A stretch of DNA of 64,000 bases from Marasmius tenuissimus. Taxonomy: Eukaryota > Basidiomycota > Agaricomycetes > Agaricales > Marasmiaceae. The stretch spans positions 1,054,001-1,118,000 of the forward strand of contig JAQOTA010000062.1 of NCBI GenBank assembly GCA_029532415.1, in the 5' to 3' direction. The notes beneath the pieces were generated by a model that was given only the letters and a program-made list of their open reading frames with translations, was not told the DNA's origin and did not search any database. A program made the translations under genes and the position numbers. Below are positions 1 to 10,800 of the stretch, piece by piece. Every line of letters begins with the position of its first letter. Position 1 is the stretch's first letter.

Positions 1-166
1 CCACCAGAAGACTCAAAATCATAAACATTACCATGCGCTCCGCACCTGTCGCCCACTTCCCACAGTTTGCAACGAGAGCCTTGATATAGGTTGGACCTGG
101 ACGGTACACAACCCGCGTTCTCAGTGCGAACTGCGGATCTTGTAAGACGTAGAATACATAGTTCAT
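1..166 (-). CDS. possible partial ORF at the left edge
   Basis: From an ATG at 164-166 the minus strand stays open for about 55 codons to the window edge. I recognise no domain. It begins 60 bases beyond the peroxiredoxin stop and on the same strand, so it may be 3' UTR read by chance or the first exon of a downstream gene cut by the window. No splice site or motif supports it strongly. Confidence 0.2.
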   Translation of the reverse strand, partial: MNYVFYVLQDPQFALRTRVVYRPGPTYIKALVANCGKWATGAERMVMFMILSLLV

Positions 167-225
167 TTTTTCCGCGCAATCCTCCTACAGTAAAATACAG
201 ACTGAAATAAAGATCTAGAAGTAAC

Positions 226-1323
226 TTAGGACAATTGGGCCAAGACGGTCTTCGCGTCGGTGACGGTGACCTTGGTGGGATCCTCCTCAACGGCGACGGT
301 CTCAACAGTGGTGCCGTTGAGAATGACGACAGCACGCTGAGTGAAGTGCATTCACGTAGTTGCGACAGGAAGTAAAGTGGGTGTGAAAAGATGGGAAGAA
401 GTGGGAACTTTCTCAGCATTGGACATGAGCACGTTAGAACGACAGTACACACCTTAGCACGAGGACCACCGAACACAGGGGTAGCGTCGAATAACAAGCC
501 GAATGCACTGGTGAGCTGACCCTTGTCGTCGGCGTAGAACTTGACATCTTGAGAATCGGAGACATATGCGTCAGCACTAAGGCAACGATCATCGAATATT
601 GATACGCACCAGTACCGCCGGGTGCGAGCTGTTCTTTCCATGCCCTGTGATTTAGAATAGCATCAGTAGACGTTCAGGATGAGGGCTATGAATGGGTGTG
701 TTCGGATTGTGGTAGTCAACTGGGGGAGATTGGACGCCTGAATCGAGGGTATATGCACACGGACAAACAGCGGTCCAAGGCTACCTTCCAGCTCTACCAC
801 AATGTCCGCCATCTATACGCCTGAGGAAATACACTTACTTCAAGGCGAATACGTCGTTGACAGCAACGACATAGACGTTGGAGACACCCTTGGCCTTGAA
901 CTCAGCAGCGCTGTCAATGTATTTGGGGACCTAAGGAAACAGTAAGATCAGAATCGAGGTCCTCCAGTTTCAGAGCAAACCAAGAGATAGAAATGAGAGT
1001 GCAAGGTCCTACGACCTAAATGAGGCCGCCCGAAGTGCCCCCAATCCAATCCAACGGGATCGATCTCGATCGATACTTCCAGCGGGTTTCCCATTTCAAA
1101 AGGATCCGGCTCTCACCTGTCCTGTGCAAGTTCCAGAGAAGGCACCGGGAACGAAAAGGATGACGGTCTTTCCCTCAAGCTTTGGGGTAACAGGTTCGAA
1201 GGGGCTCTCCTCCTTCACCGGGTGACTGGTGACGGTAGAGCCAGGCTTGACTTGGGCAACGCTGAGAGCGCTGGCAAGAGCAGAGTGGGCCGTCTGTGCA
1301 ACAGATGCGAGAACGGAGGCCAT
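226..1323 (-). CDS. Prx5/AHP1-type peroxiredoxin
   Basis: The five exons on the minus strand are 1323-1117, 930-839, 644-610, 547-453 and 336-226. Together they give 179 residues, and all junctions are GT..AG and in frame. The protein is an atypical 2-Cys peroxiredoxin of the Prx5/PMP20/AHP1 family, which reduces hydrogen peroxide and alkyl hydroperoxides using thioredoxin or glutathione. The peroxidatic cysteine lies in VPGAFSGTCTGQVP (around residue 65). The family form is usually PGAFTPTC, so this one has SGTC but keeps the T-x-x-C spacing. VYVVAVNDVFALKAW and the later AFGLLFD block are family signatures. About 15 extra N-terminal residues rich in Ala and Ser precede the domain and could be a weak targeting sequence. 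The start at 1323 is the only ATG upstream of the domain in this exon. Confidence 0.93.
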
Positions 1324-2609
1324 TTTTGTTGGAGAGTTTGGTGAGATTGAGAGTTTTGGTAGTGGTGGTTGATGGAAGGGAAACTAAGGAAACGGTCTCT
1401 GTGAGCTGGCCCTTTTATCTGAGAAGGATCAATGACATCACGCGCTCGAGGGAACAGATGAAAAATCAAAATGTCGAACATCCGCGATAGTCTGACGATT
1501 CTCGCGTATGAACATCCATATTCCGTCCGGACTCAGCTCTTCGATGAGCACGTCCTAAACTGACAGTTCCGCATCGTTGAGCATGCTTTTGTCAGAATTC
1601 TCCACATGGACCTACTCGCTACCCACCCATCACCATTTATGATTTCGATGGGATTCAAGGAGGGTTATAAAGCACTGCAGGCAATGATAACGATAAATGA
1701 TTCAATATACTACAACTCGATAGCGACGGGGCCTTTACTCACCAAATTTATCCGTCTGAAAAATATCTTGATCCTCAACGAAGGTGGATGGAAATGAGGT
1801 GGGTCATCTTCAGTTGGCCAGCTTTCGTTCTTAGGACGACGTCCCTTCCAATCAGAGCCCCACTTTTAGTACGAGGGGTTTCCGGACCTTCCGACTCGGA
1901 CATCGGATCGTTTAAGGCAGGAATCTCCTTTGCAAGGTCTCTTGAAGCCAGTACAGTCAAACTGGGTCCAAATTTTGGTTGTCTGTGGATTGTGGCTGGG
2001 TAGTGGCTCGTCCCTGGCGTACCAGATGCTCTGATAGGGTTCTACCTCTGGTATGGTCGACATCCTGCTGTCAGGATTTATGCCCTCTTCTGCCCTCCTC
2101 TCAACGGGTGGCGAACGAAGGTGAGTAAGATGTGAAACTTCATCTCGGCTATGACCTTGTTCAGTTTGACACTGAATATAAACGCGGACTAGCACCATGC
2201 GCCAACCCTACCGCCGACTTCAGACCAACGCTGGAAAGTTGATATCGTGTGAGCAAGGTCAGGAAGCTTCGCGAGCTATGGGTCCAGATTGTGCCATTGG
2301 GATGCTCTCTATTTACTTTCTCGACTGTTCTAACCATGCCGGCAGTTCGAAATGCAGCCAGAGCCATGCTTTCGACATCTAACCGTTACTTACAGTCAGC
2401 CTCAGCATCTTTGAGGAGCCTGTCATGGTGTTTCGACCAGAAAAGATGGATATCCTCCTTTGTCAGGTCGGATTCTCTATACCGAGGTGCCTTGAATTCT
2501 GGAAATCCGCCGAGTGGTCGTCCGAGGCCTAAGCGATTTTGTTGCACCTCCCTACTCACTGTTCACGACCTTGCTGTACGATAGTCTAGAAATTTCGAAA
2601 GGACGATAG
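1324..2609. other. intergenic stretch without a supported gene
   Basis: This stretch separates the peroxiredoxin start from the kinase-like exon. Several open frames of 60-110 codons exist on both strands (for example 1775-1960 and 1866-2198 minus). None shows a recognisable domain, and no consistent chain of splice sites joins them. The peroxiredoxin promoter should lie in its left part. Confidence 0.4.
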
Positions 2610-2701
2610 CACTCCGTCGGCACCATGGAGATTTCACCTGAGAGGTCACCAGGCGGTTCAAATCCAAAGATAGATGTCTATGCACTTGGATGTTCATTGG
2701 G
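2610..2701 (+). pseudogene. protein-kinase-like exon remnant
   Basis: An exon-like block preceded by AG and followed by GTATGT translates as a stretch containing VGTMEISPERSPGG and KIDVYALGC. The order GT-x(4)-SPER-x(n)-DVYALGC is that of a protein-kinase activation segment and helix F (APE/SPE motif, then DxxxxGC). No N-lobe, HRD or DFG could be found upstream on this strand. The downstream frame closes with TGA around 2789, just before the neighbouring gene's stop. It is probably a decayed fragment; a chance resemblance is possible. Confidence 0.35.
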
Positions 2702-2793
2702 GTATGTACCTACTCTAATTTGTTGCAGTCTTCTACGAAAGCGAGCAAGAGTCCTGTATGTTACAGCATGCAAATTTTGTGAACTCTGAGCCT

Positions 2794-5031
2794 TCAGTTC
2801 TTTGATGCGTTCTCCGGATCCAAATCCAGCTCCCCCTCTTCATCATCCTCGGACCGCTCATTCGCGATCTCGTTCAACCTCCCGAATGTGTACGTGACTC
2901 CACTTCCTTTGACCGCGTGAAGTTGCGCCAACTCCTTGCCGTACTTTTCGGCCAAGGCCTCCATACGGTTGTTCAGGATGGAACGGGGCTGGTCCACGAG
3001 TTGATACTTCGAGGAGTCAAAGTCCGATGGAAGGGGATCGTTCCCAGAGACTGCGACGAAAGGGACATTCAGATTGGACCCATCGGCCCGGTTACCACCC
3101 TCCGATACTGGTATGTAGACCTTCAGCTGCGAGTCTGCATTGCCAGTATCCTGATCGAGCAGGTGTCTGAGACGAGCCCGTTCCGTGAACGCATCCCAAA
3201 CATCCTGCGGCGGGTCAAACTTGAGAGCCATGCTCGGCCACGGGAACTTGGCCTCAACCTCGTGGTCGGTGGGCTTCCCCCATTCGTTGATCCCGTAAAT
3301 CAAGACTGGCCCCTTGTCCGCCTCAGTCTGGGTTTTAGTGATGTCCTTACTGTACTCCTTGAACGCCTCCTTCGTCTCTCCAGCAGAAGGATACCACTCC
3401 CCAACAGCGACCCCGACCACGCGCTTGTTCCAAGAAATGGGTTTATCCGTTCCTGCATCGTTGAGTATTTGGGCAAGTCGGGTGGTGAGAGATTGCATCC
3501 TATCCAGCCGCAGACCCCGTAAACGGTTGGGGTAGGACACCTTACTTTTACGATCCTCCTCGCTTACGCTAGTGTGAAAAGGTTGGTCTCTGGCCAAACC
3601 TTTCGAAAGGCGGGCAAGACTAAGGGCAAGGGGACGAGTGGAGACGGTGATGGCAAGGAGAGGACGCCAGAAAGGTTCCTTCTCCAACGTTGAAAGATAT
3701 TGCGAGCGAAGTTGCTTGGCCTCCTCGGAGAGGACGGCTTCGCCTCCAACAGCCGTCGTGCGTGCGTCATGTTCGCCTCGAGCCATCTTGGGCGTTGGTG
3801 GAATGAAACCGGAAGGATGTTGTACAGGCTGTGCCTCTGCACCGTCGTGGACACCATGAATCTCTGTTGGTATTTTTGCGTTGCGGGGGATGACGTCGGC
3901 AGAAACACCGCTGGTGAGAATGCTTTCCGTCAAGTTGGGCATGAGGGCGGCTTCCTCCATCTCGCGTGCTTTGATAGCTTCCCACTGGGCAATCCCGGGT
4001 ACGGCCTCAGAGTGAGTATCCTCAATCGCCGTTTTCCGTCTCGGTTTACCGTCAGGTGGAGCTGGTGAGTTGGATCCAACCATCGCTGTGTCGCTGAACT
4101 TGTCTGCGGCAGTTGGCGGTACGAAGCCACTAGGGTGTGCGACAGAGCCATCCTCTAGCTCAACTTCGAACGGAACTTTCCTTCCCCTCGACTTTAGTTC
4201 TACCACAATGGCGTCCAGGTTTTCCTCCGAGACCCTGTGCTTTACGGCATCCGTCTGGACGCTCTGTCGCTCGAAGTCCTTGTCACTGGCTTTTATGGCA
4301 TCGCCCGGTCTTGTCCAGCTATCGTCGGACGGTCGAGAAGCGGTGCCACGAGACGATACGGTGACCTGAGGCGATGAATTGGGGATAGACGAGTCAACCT
4401 GCGCTTCTTGCAGTTCTTGATTGCTATTCCGCCACTTGACCGACTTGAGCTTTTGTTGGGGCTGCCATGGCCATTGGGCATTGTCCATCGCTTGCAGTGC
4501 TTCTCCCGGAGCGTCTGCAGAGTTGTATTTGCGAACAACATCCTCAAATTCGGCAGTCCTGCAGACACCAACGACATGCTCGAAGTGGTCCACCCGTCCG
4601 ATACCATACCGGACGAGATGGCGAGACTCGAGGAGGAAGACGGTGTGTGGTTCGTAGGCGAACGGGGAGGGATTTTCCTGAGCTGTTTCGGCTTGTTCAT
4701 GGGAACCATCAGCTGAGAACCAACTGCTAGTGCGGAATGGTTCGTGTTGGGTTAAGTAGCTAATTAAAGGGCACTATTAGTAGGACGGTCAACGGGACCA
4801 GATGTATTGTAGAACACACTCTTTGATGGGGGTCAGCGCCTTCGTGATGTCCATCCGCTCATCTCTCTCAGATTTAGAGATGCGCCGGTATACAATGTTT
4901 GATTTCTCTTCTGCGCTGAGTCGGTGCTCATTGGCTATTGGAGACCTCCCCGCTGTAGCTGTACCTGATTTCGCAGCCGAGGAAGCATGTCGAAGTGTAG
5001 TGAGGTGGACGGTCGTAAGGCGACGAAGCAT
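2794..5031 (-). CDS. conserved-looking protein with mitochondrial presequence, function unknown
   Basis: There are two exons, 5031-4799 and 4759-2794, joined by a 39-bp intron with a TACTAAT-like branch site. They give 732 residues. The first residues (MLRRLTTVHLTTLRHASSA) are rich in Arg, Ser and Thr with no acid, a typical mitochondrial targeting peptide. Residues of about 78-200 (LTQHEPFR onward) are compact. The middle (about 200-430) is polar and probably disordered, with repeated HPSGF[IV]PPT motifs. The C-terminal third has a folded look: two hydrophobic segments around PFWRPLLAITVSTRPLALSL, then VVGVAVGEWYPSAGETKEA and VLIYGINEWGKPTDHE. I do not recognise the family. The tail is very acidic. 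ATG 5031 is chosen because it alone gives the presequence and splices in frame. Confidence 0.7.
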
Positions 5032-5490
5032 CGAGCAACGAGCCTAGGGGAAGGATGAAGAAAGGAAGAGCGTTGAATGAGCGGGCGATACTTCTTTGCC
5101 CCGGGAATGTCATAGCTCCAGGCGAAGTTCTCCACAGATCAACATATGTAAATAAATGATTTGGCTTGGTCGGCTTGTCGTCGGGGAAATACACCAGCTT
5201 TGATACTTTAAAGATTGTGGAACAGTATAGCTCACAAGTACAAATGGTTAGAGCAGAAGAAAAGTACTGGTAACACTGTTGAGAACAAGAATGTACGCGC
5301 GATAACACTTGGTCCTTCCACCCATCCTCCACAGATAGTTATAACATGTCGCGCTTGCGCCGTACCCCACCCAGTCTATTCTGGTTTGCAATTTCGTTTT
5401 CTTTACTGAAGTGGAACTTCAGTGGTCACGGGACTTTCTAGACGAAACAGAGTCAGTATCCGTTTCCGAGGTCGAAGGGGTGCAGAGTCG

Positions 5491-6754
5491 TCACCTGTAT
5501 TCTCCCTCGGCAGCAACACTGAGCTCCTCGATCTCTCCTTGGATAGTTGACAGAGATTCTGCAGCGGCAGAGAAGAAGATGAGCTGGGGATAGGCTAATT
5601 AGTCAACATCCAAGGTGTTCGGATGGATAAAAATACCTGTGCTTTCGCGAGCTCGTTAAGGTTCTTGATGGGTTCAGGCTACAAAGCGAAGCATCAGCAT
5701 TGCAAAAACGCGGGAGGCCGCGGTCACGTAAACACTCACGTTCTCGAGCACCGTCTTCATGAGGGTGATAGCAACCTCTGTCTTCTGAACAAGGTCGTCC
5801 TCAGCATTCTCGACCTCAAGTCGAGCTTGTTCCTGTCGGGAAGGGTTGGCATTCTTCAAACTGAACAACCCATGTGTTGGCAAGTCAGCGTACGTCTCCA
5901 GAACTTCGAGTAGGGGACGGCTTACGTCTGCTTGGCGGCATCGAGCTCCAATCGGCTAACACGGACAGCCTGACGCGCTTTCATAGCCACGTTAATCGAG
6001 GTATTAAGGGTTTGTTGCCATGGGTGGAGGAAGTTGTTTCGAATGGTCGCATCCTGATGCAATCGGGCTGCGGCAATGTTGTCATATCCCTGAGCAAACA
6101 AAGCAAGAGCCTTTCCAAGTTTATCTTCCTCTCCAGCACCAGTGCCCTGAAGCGCCCTGGCGGCCTGAGTAGAAGCACGACCCAAAGCGTGCGGTAGCGT
6201 CTTATGCTGAGACTCTTTGGGGGCGACGGGGTTTGGTGCAGGGATACTGGTGCCTTTGAGGTTGTTAGCGGCGAAGTTGGTGATGCCTGTGCCAATCGAT
6301 GTGGACAGTTCAGAGAGGGATTCTTGTATTTGTACAGGGTAGTCGTAAGCCTCAGATTCGTAGACCTATCGGCAGGAATGAGCATTGTTCACGTTGCTCA
6401 ATGAACGCTTCAACACACCTTGGTAATCCTGGCACATACGGAAGGTTATCAGAAATTGGATACAAAATGATGGTGAAAACTCCTCACTTTAGCATCGCAA
6501 AATGAACATCACGGAGAGCATCGACGCGCGCTTCCAGGTCCTTGTACTCTGCTCGTGGTTCAGCAATGATACCAAGAAAATAGAAAGGAAACGGATTGAC
6601 CTTGCGGCAGCTCTGTGATCTCCTCAGGTGCAACCTGTCCCAAGCGTTCTCTTGTCGCTTGCACGCTAGAGGTAAAGCCCTTAGCAAACTTGTTGGCAGA
6701 ACCTCCGATGTTGAGGTTGCCAATACTGGATTGAAGCGTCTTCCAGCCTTCCAT
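5491..6754 (-). CDS. GVP36: BAR-domain protein of the Gvp36 family
   Basis: The seven exons are 6754-6601, 6548-6488, 6428-6419, 6365-5926, 5860-5740, 5678-5637 and 5583-5491. They give 306 residues, close to the 320-330 usual for Gvp36. BAR proteins bind and curve membranes; yeast Gvp36 acts at the Golgi and in endocytosis. The family signature near residue 55, a Tyr-x-x-Leu-Glu-x-x-Val-Asp-Ala-Leu segment, is intact, followed by YESEAYDYP. The rest is predicted helical and rich in Ala, Gln and Glu (for example LELDAAKQT and EVENAEDDLVQKTE). Exon 3 is only 10 nt long and is needed to keep the frame and the conserved I-T-K-V-Y join. The start is divergent from SUS1 with 267 bp between them, so a shared promoter is likely. 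The last exon could be spliced further at AG|GTGACG, but the frame stops one codon later. Confidence 0.88.
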
Positions 6755-7021
6755 GGTCGTGTGGTGGGTGATGTAGTGAAAGTTCAAGTAAAGGGCAGTT
6801 GAGACCGTGACGAATCTCCCACCCTCGCAGCGCAGCACCAAATAAAGCACCGCCTCGGCGGCCTCACTCTACTCTGCCCAGACTGCCCTTGTCCATCATG
6901 CCCTATTGACTTTGAATAGTTTCCAAATTCTAGAGTCGGCAGCCCATAGACATTTCTCTATCGGTAGGAAGGTCCCTTGCAAAGGATATAGACGTGCAAT
7001 CCGAACGCCGTTTGTGCAAGC

Positions 7022-7477
7022 ATGCCGATAGACGTTGAACAGCTCCACCTCCAGATCCAACAACGTCTTATTGAAACTGGGGAATGGGAAAGGTAAGCTT
7101 CGGGAGTCAAGTATGCTGGGATTTTATCGTGACTGAATTGGGTCGACTTAGAATTAGGTCCAACTTCAAGGCAAAGCTAGATGAGAGCGGTTGGACGGAT
7201 GAATTCCGCGACAAGAGTAAAGGTATATACCCTCACTGCCGGTCATTCTGAGTACTGTAAAATACTGACATCAGACAGAGAAGGCACGGGATATGGATGT
7301 TCTCTCATTCGAAGGTCTCCTCAGTGAATTGTCCCCCGTGGCTCATAGTAAGATGGCGAGGTCTTTGAATTGTGATAGCTCAGTTAACATTCTCACTTTG
7401 CAGCCACAATCCCACTTCCGGTCCGTCGAGAATTGATGGCAGCCATTCAGAAGTATCTAGAAAAGCAGTTCGAATAA
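7022..7477 (+). CDS. SUS1: Sus1/ENY2 transcription and mRNA-export factor
   Basis: The four exons are 7022-7092, 7152-7222, 7279-7347 and 7404-7477, coding for 94 residues. Sus1 is normally about 95 residues. It is a small helical protein shared by the SAGA histone H2B deubiquitinase module and the TREX-2 mRNA-export complex at nuclear pores. Diagnostic segments are RLIETGEWER near the N-terminus, KAKLDESGW, and the C-terminal hydrophobic repeat ending in MAAIQKYLEKQFE. The introns are 56-59 bp. The 3' end faces that of RSM10 with only 47 bp between the two stop codons, so the transcripts probably overlap. Confidence 0.93.
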
Positions 7478-7524
7478 AAGGATCTAATGTTCAGATAGAT
7501 GGGAAATCGAGAATCGCGTTAATA

Positions 7525-8771
7525 CTATGATACTTTTGTGACAGCCGCACCCTTCACAGTCACTCCTTCGAGATTCTTCAACTCTTCCGCGACAATCTTC
7601 TTTCCCAGCTCCTTAATGCTACCTGAATCCACCGAAGCAGGGGTTTGCAAGGCACCCTTCACCTGAGCAAGTCTGGTCTTACCGACCCCAACCGGCATTC
7701 TCTCCCACTTTGTGATTCTCATCGCGACACCTCCCATCTGGTGCCTCACAAGATACTGTGCCCAACGGTCGACCACCTCGGGATCGGCATCCCAAGCCTT
7801 GATTGCGCGTTTATAGACCCGTCTCTCAAAGTTCTCCTGCGATTTCTTGTGCACGAAAGGACTACGCGGCACAGTCCACAGAGAACGTTGAGTTGGAAGC
7901 GCGAAGACTCGAGAGGTCGGAATTCCAAGGGAGGAGGCAGCATGGGTTGCAAAGTGGGTGAAGAGGTCCAAAAGACGGGGGTGATGCGAGCGGAATTGAA
8001 TGTTCGCGACCGGTATGTCGTGAGTGCGAGGGTGGAAGTAAGGAAGTTGGATACCACGTCCGTGGACGAGGGCGGTCGCGTAATTCTCTTCTGTGAAGTC
8101 TCGTCCGAGTTGCTCGAGGGTTACGGGTCGAGGAAGGGAGGCTGGGTCGTACTTGAGTGTTTGAGTCTCTGAAGTGGTGGTTGGCCTATCATGGTTTGTC
8201 AGTTACATTCAGACGGCGTGTAGAAATAGCAACGTACTGCGACCCGAAAATTTCGCCCTCGGATTGTGCTAGCCTAGAACAGACATTAGATTCCAATAGC
8301 CGTCATGGTCAAGGAAGGGCGCGTACTTCTCCGGTGTTGTTGTCGAAGCTTGAAACACGCTTTCAATGTTCTTCTCCATCTCTGCCTCGCTGTCGAGAAA
8401 GAGAATTTCCAGGTTGAGCACGAGCCGCAAACTTTGCTGGTTGTTCTGACTTACAAGGCCTCAATATCCTCCACGGTGATATCCCTAGAATCCTATGTTA
8501 GCGTGGAAGCAACACTTCTAATAACCGTACTGACTCTTTGTCAAAAAGATTGTCTAACGCTTGCTCATGAGCAGCCTCGGGATGGTCATACTGAGGTTTC
8601 GTCGGGCTCTTAGTGGTTTTCGAGCGGTGGAGAATTCTAAATGGATAGGATTAGGAAGGAAGGAAATAGGGAAAAGGAGAACTGAGCTTACATAGGAAGT
8701 CGTGTCCTAGTCGCATGGGCATGTTCTCTTGCTAATATTCTAGACGACTGAGTGAGCACAGACCGGAACAT
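7525..8771 (-). CDS. RSM10: mitochondrial small-subunit ribosomal protein uS10m
   Basis: The five exons are 8771-8692, 8636-8535, 8484-8455, 8389-8285 and 8185-7525, giving 325 residues. All phases agree. The N-terminus MFRSVLTQSSRILAREHAH is a good mitochondrial presequence. The uS10 domain covers roughly residues 140-260: HPRTHDIPVANIQFRSHHPR, LLDLFTHFATHAASSLGIP, then SPFVHKKSQENFERR, which is the most diagnostic block of fungal Rsm10. In the mitoribosome this protein sits in the head of the small subunit. Exon 3 is only 30 nt. The start lies 111 bp from the Mago nashi start on the other strand, a compact divergent promoter. Confidence 0.93.
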
Positions 8772-8882
8772 TGCCCGGGAAGAACGCGACAGAAAAGTTC
8801 GGAGGAGAGGAGATAGCGTGATGGGTCGGGCTGTGACGAGGAAGCGTGACGATATTTTAAAATCAACTCAACACGAACCACC

Positions 8883-9686
8883 ATGTCCGCGCAGGAGAAC
8901 GATCCCTTTTACCTACGGTACGCTCATACTAGCGTCTTGTTCCCCGAGAACATACTAATGATCTTATTGTATCAGATACTAGTGAGAGTTTCTGTGACTT
9001 TTCGTCCTTTTTTACGCCAGCACTAACCGATGCAACGCGCAACAGCACTGGGCACTCGGGAAAGCATGGCCACGAGTTTTTGGAGTTCGAGTACTCCCAT
9101 GGACGGTTGAGATACGCTAACAACTCTAACTACCGAAATGACAGTCTCATTCGGAAAGAAAGTGCGCCTCGTGTTTTCAAGGATGGTCCAAACTCCATCT
9201 AACGGTACCATATAGTGTGGGTCGGACCTCTGGTCGTAAAAGAATTCAAGAGGATCATCGAGTCTAGCGAGATCGTCAAGTATGTTGAAATGGTGTCATC
9301 AATCATCCAGTATACTGACGACCTACAAGGGAAGACGATACCAACTGGCCCAAGAAGAATATCGTTGGAAAGCAGGAGTTGGAGATCCGTATCGGAAATG
9401 ACCATATCGCTTTCGAGGTGAGAAGAGCCCGCATCTAGGTCTCTCCGTGCATCCTTTTAATTTGGCCTTCTTATCCAGACTGCAAAAGTCGGTTCTCTGG
9501 TCGACATCCAAGATAGCGAGGACCCGGAAGGCCTTCGCGTCTTTTACTACCTCATTCAAGATCTCAGGGTGCGTCTTTCTCAAAAAGGAACGCTTGATTC
9601 CGATTCAGGCTGTCTGACTGACGACCCCTTCCCAGTGTTTGGTCTTCTCTTTGATCTCTCTTCACTTCAAGATCAAGCCTATCTAA
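8883..9686 (+). CDS. MAGO: Mago nashi, exon-junction-complex core protein
   Basis: The seven exons are 8883-8917, 8976-8981, 9046-9161, 9216-9279, 9330-9417, 9479-9568 and 9636-9686, coding for 149 residues, the usual length. Mago pairs with Y14/Rbm8 and locks eIF4A3 on spliced mRNA. The family is extremely conserved and this copy fits throughout: [36 protein letters not shown], the [14 protein letters not shown] helix, IGSL-like [23 protein letters not shown] and the closing LHFKIKPI. Exon 2 has just 6 nt; skipping it would remove the two conserved tyrosines after YLR. A TACTAAT branch-like site precedes it. The start context is CCACCATG. Confidence 0.95.
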
Positions 9687-10148
9687 ACCATTCCACTCCG
9701 GCTTGTACAAATATTTGACCCGCTCGTTTCGTATAAGGTAGAGCCTTTCCTACAGCGCGTTATCTGAGATGAATCTCACCCAGACGAGTTCGATTCATTT
9801 AGGTTGGGTGAGCATGTGAATGCCAGTTTCTGCCACTGTGTCAAGAAAACGTGCAGCGTACATCTGTGGTGAGCATCAATGCGTTTGGGACTCGACCGCC
9901 GTCGTAATCACAATTTCCAGTTTGTTAATTACAGAGCAGAAATGTATTATGATTTGACGGACTGAACAATTCACGTATCCGTTGCCAAAGATACCGCACT
10001 CCAGATATGTACGGCTGGGACGTGACGACCAAACGACCCTCCGAATTTGGGCCGGTGAAACTATGGTAACAAATGGAGTCGAATCAAGTTATATATACGC
10101 ACAGACTTCTTGCATTGCGGTCTTAGAACACCCAACGCCATTGCCAGC
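9687..10148. other. intergenic stretch between Mago and a small ORF
   Basis: I see no coding frame or RNA gene here. A TATA-like run (GTTATATATACGC) at about 10,087-10,100 could serve the small ORF that follows. Confidence 0.4.
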
Positions 10149-10400
10149 ATGATTCCTGCCATCAGCGATCTCTCAAACCTTGTTCAAAACAGACTTTCAG
10201 TCGTATCCTTGGACAGCGCGTCGTCGATCATGTCCGAAGCTTCAGGAGACACGTTCCTGGAGGAGGTTGATGAGTGGATTTCGAAGATTGTTCAGCAGCT
10301 CAAAGACCTGGAGGAGAGGCACCAATACCACCTCAATGCTGCATGGCCCGCGCACCCTCAGACTGTGGATGGCTCCACTTTTTATGAACCAACACGGTGA
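10149..10400 (+). CDS. small acidic ORF, unrecognised
   Basis: An ATG at 10149 opens 83 codons. The product is acidic, with a probable amphipathic helix in the middle (DEWISKIVQQLKDLEERHQ) that could form a coiled coil. A TATA-like run lies about 55 bp upstream. No family is recognised. The 3' end may be spliced: GTGATG near 10,396 could join an AG at about 10,461 and add a short tail. It could also be a non-functional frame. Confidence 0.4.
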   Translation: MIPAISDLSNLVQNRLSVVSLDSASSIMSEASGDTFLEEVDEWISKIVQQLKDLEERHQYHLNAAWPAHPQTVDGSTFYEPTR

Positions 10401-10800
10401 TGTGAGTTGCCCCTCCCGTTAGCCCAAGCATTCTTTCCTTAAAGTTTTACTCCGCCCGCAGGGAACTTGGAACCAAAACATGCAGACTACATCCTCCGTG
10501 ACTACAGGCAGTCTCCAGCCAAAGTAACACGTTGTAATTGTACAAATAACATCGACCTAATAATCTGTGTACCAATAATACTTCATTCGCGACGAAACCT
10601 GTTTTGTACTCAATCATACCGTCCGTTGGTTTGGTTTGAGTTCGGTCGCCAGTGTGCGATCGAGACTCGAGACGTCAGGTTGTTTCGGCTTACATAAGCC
10701 GACTTGTTTACTACATGTTGAAAAAAAGTTTGGCCCACTCTTGTTCTCGACCCTCACCTTCTATTTCCCCATATCGGTGTCAACGAGCACAGATTGAACC
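10401..10800. other. intergenic stretch upstream of the CK1 gene
   Basis: I see no gene. The CK1 promoter should lie here. Pyrimidine-rich tracts precede the start codon at 10801. Confidence 0.4.

Noticed and set aside
1775..2584. Several overlapping open frames of 60-110 codons on both strands
   Set aside because: No recognisable domain, no consistent splice chain, and some begin only with non-ATG codons.
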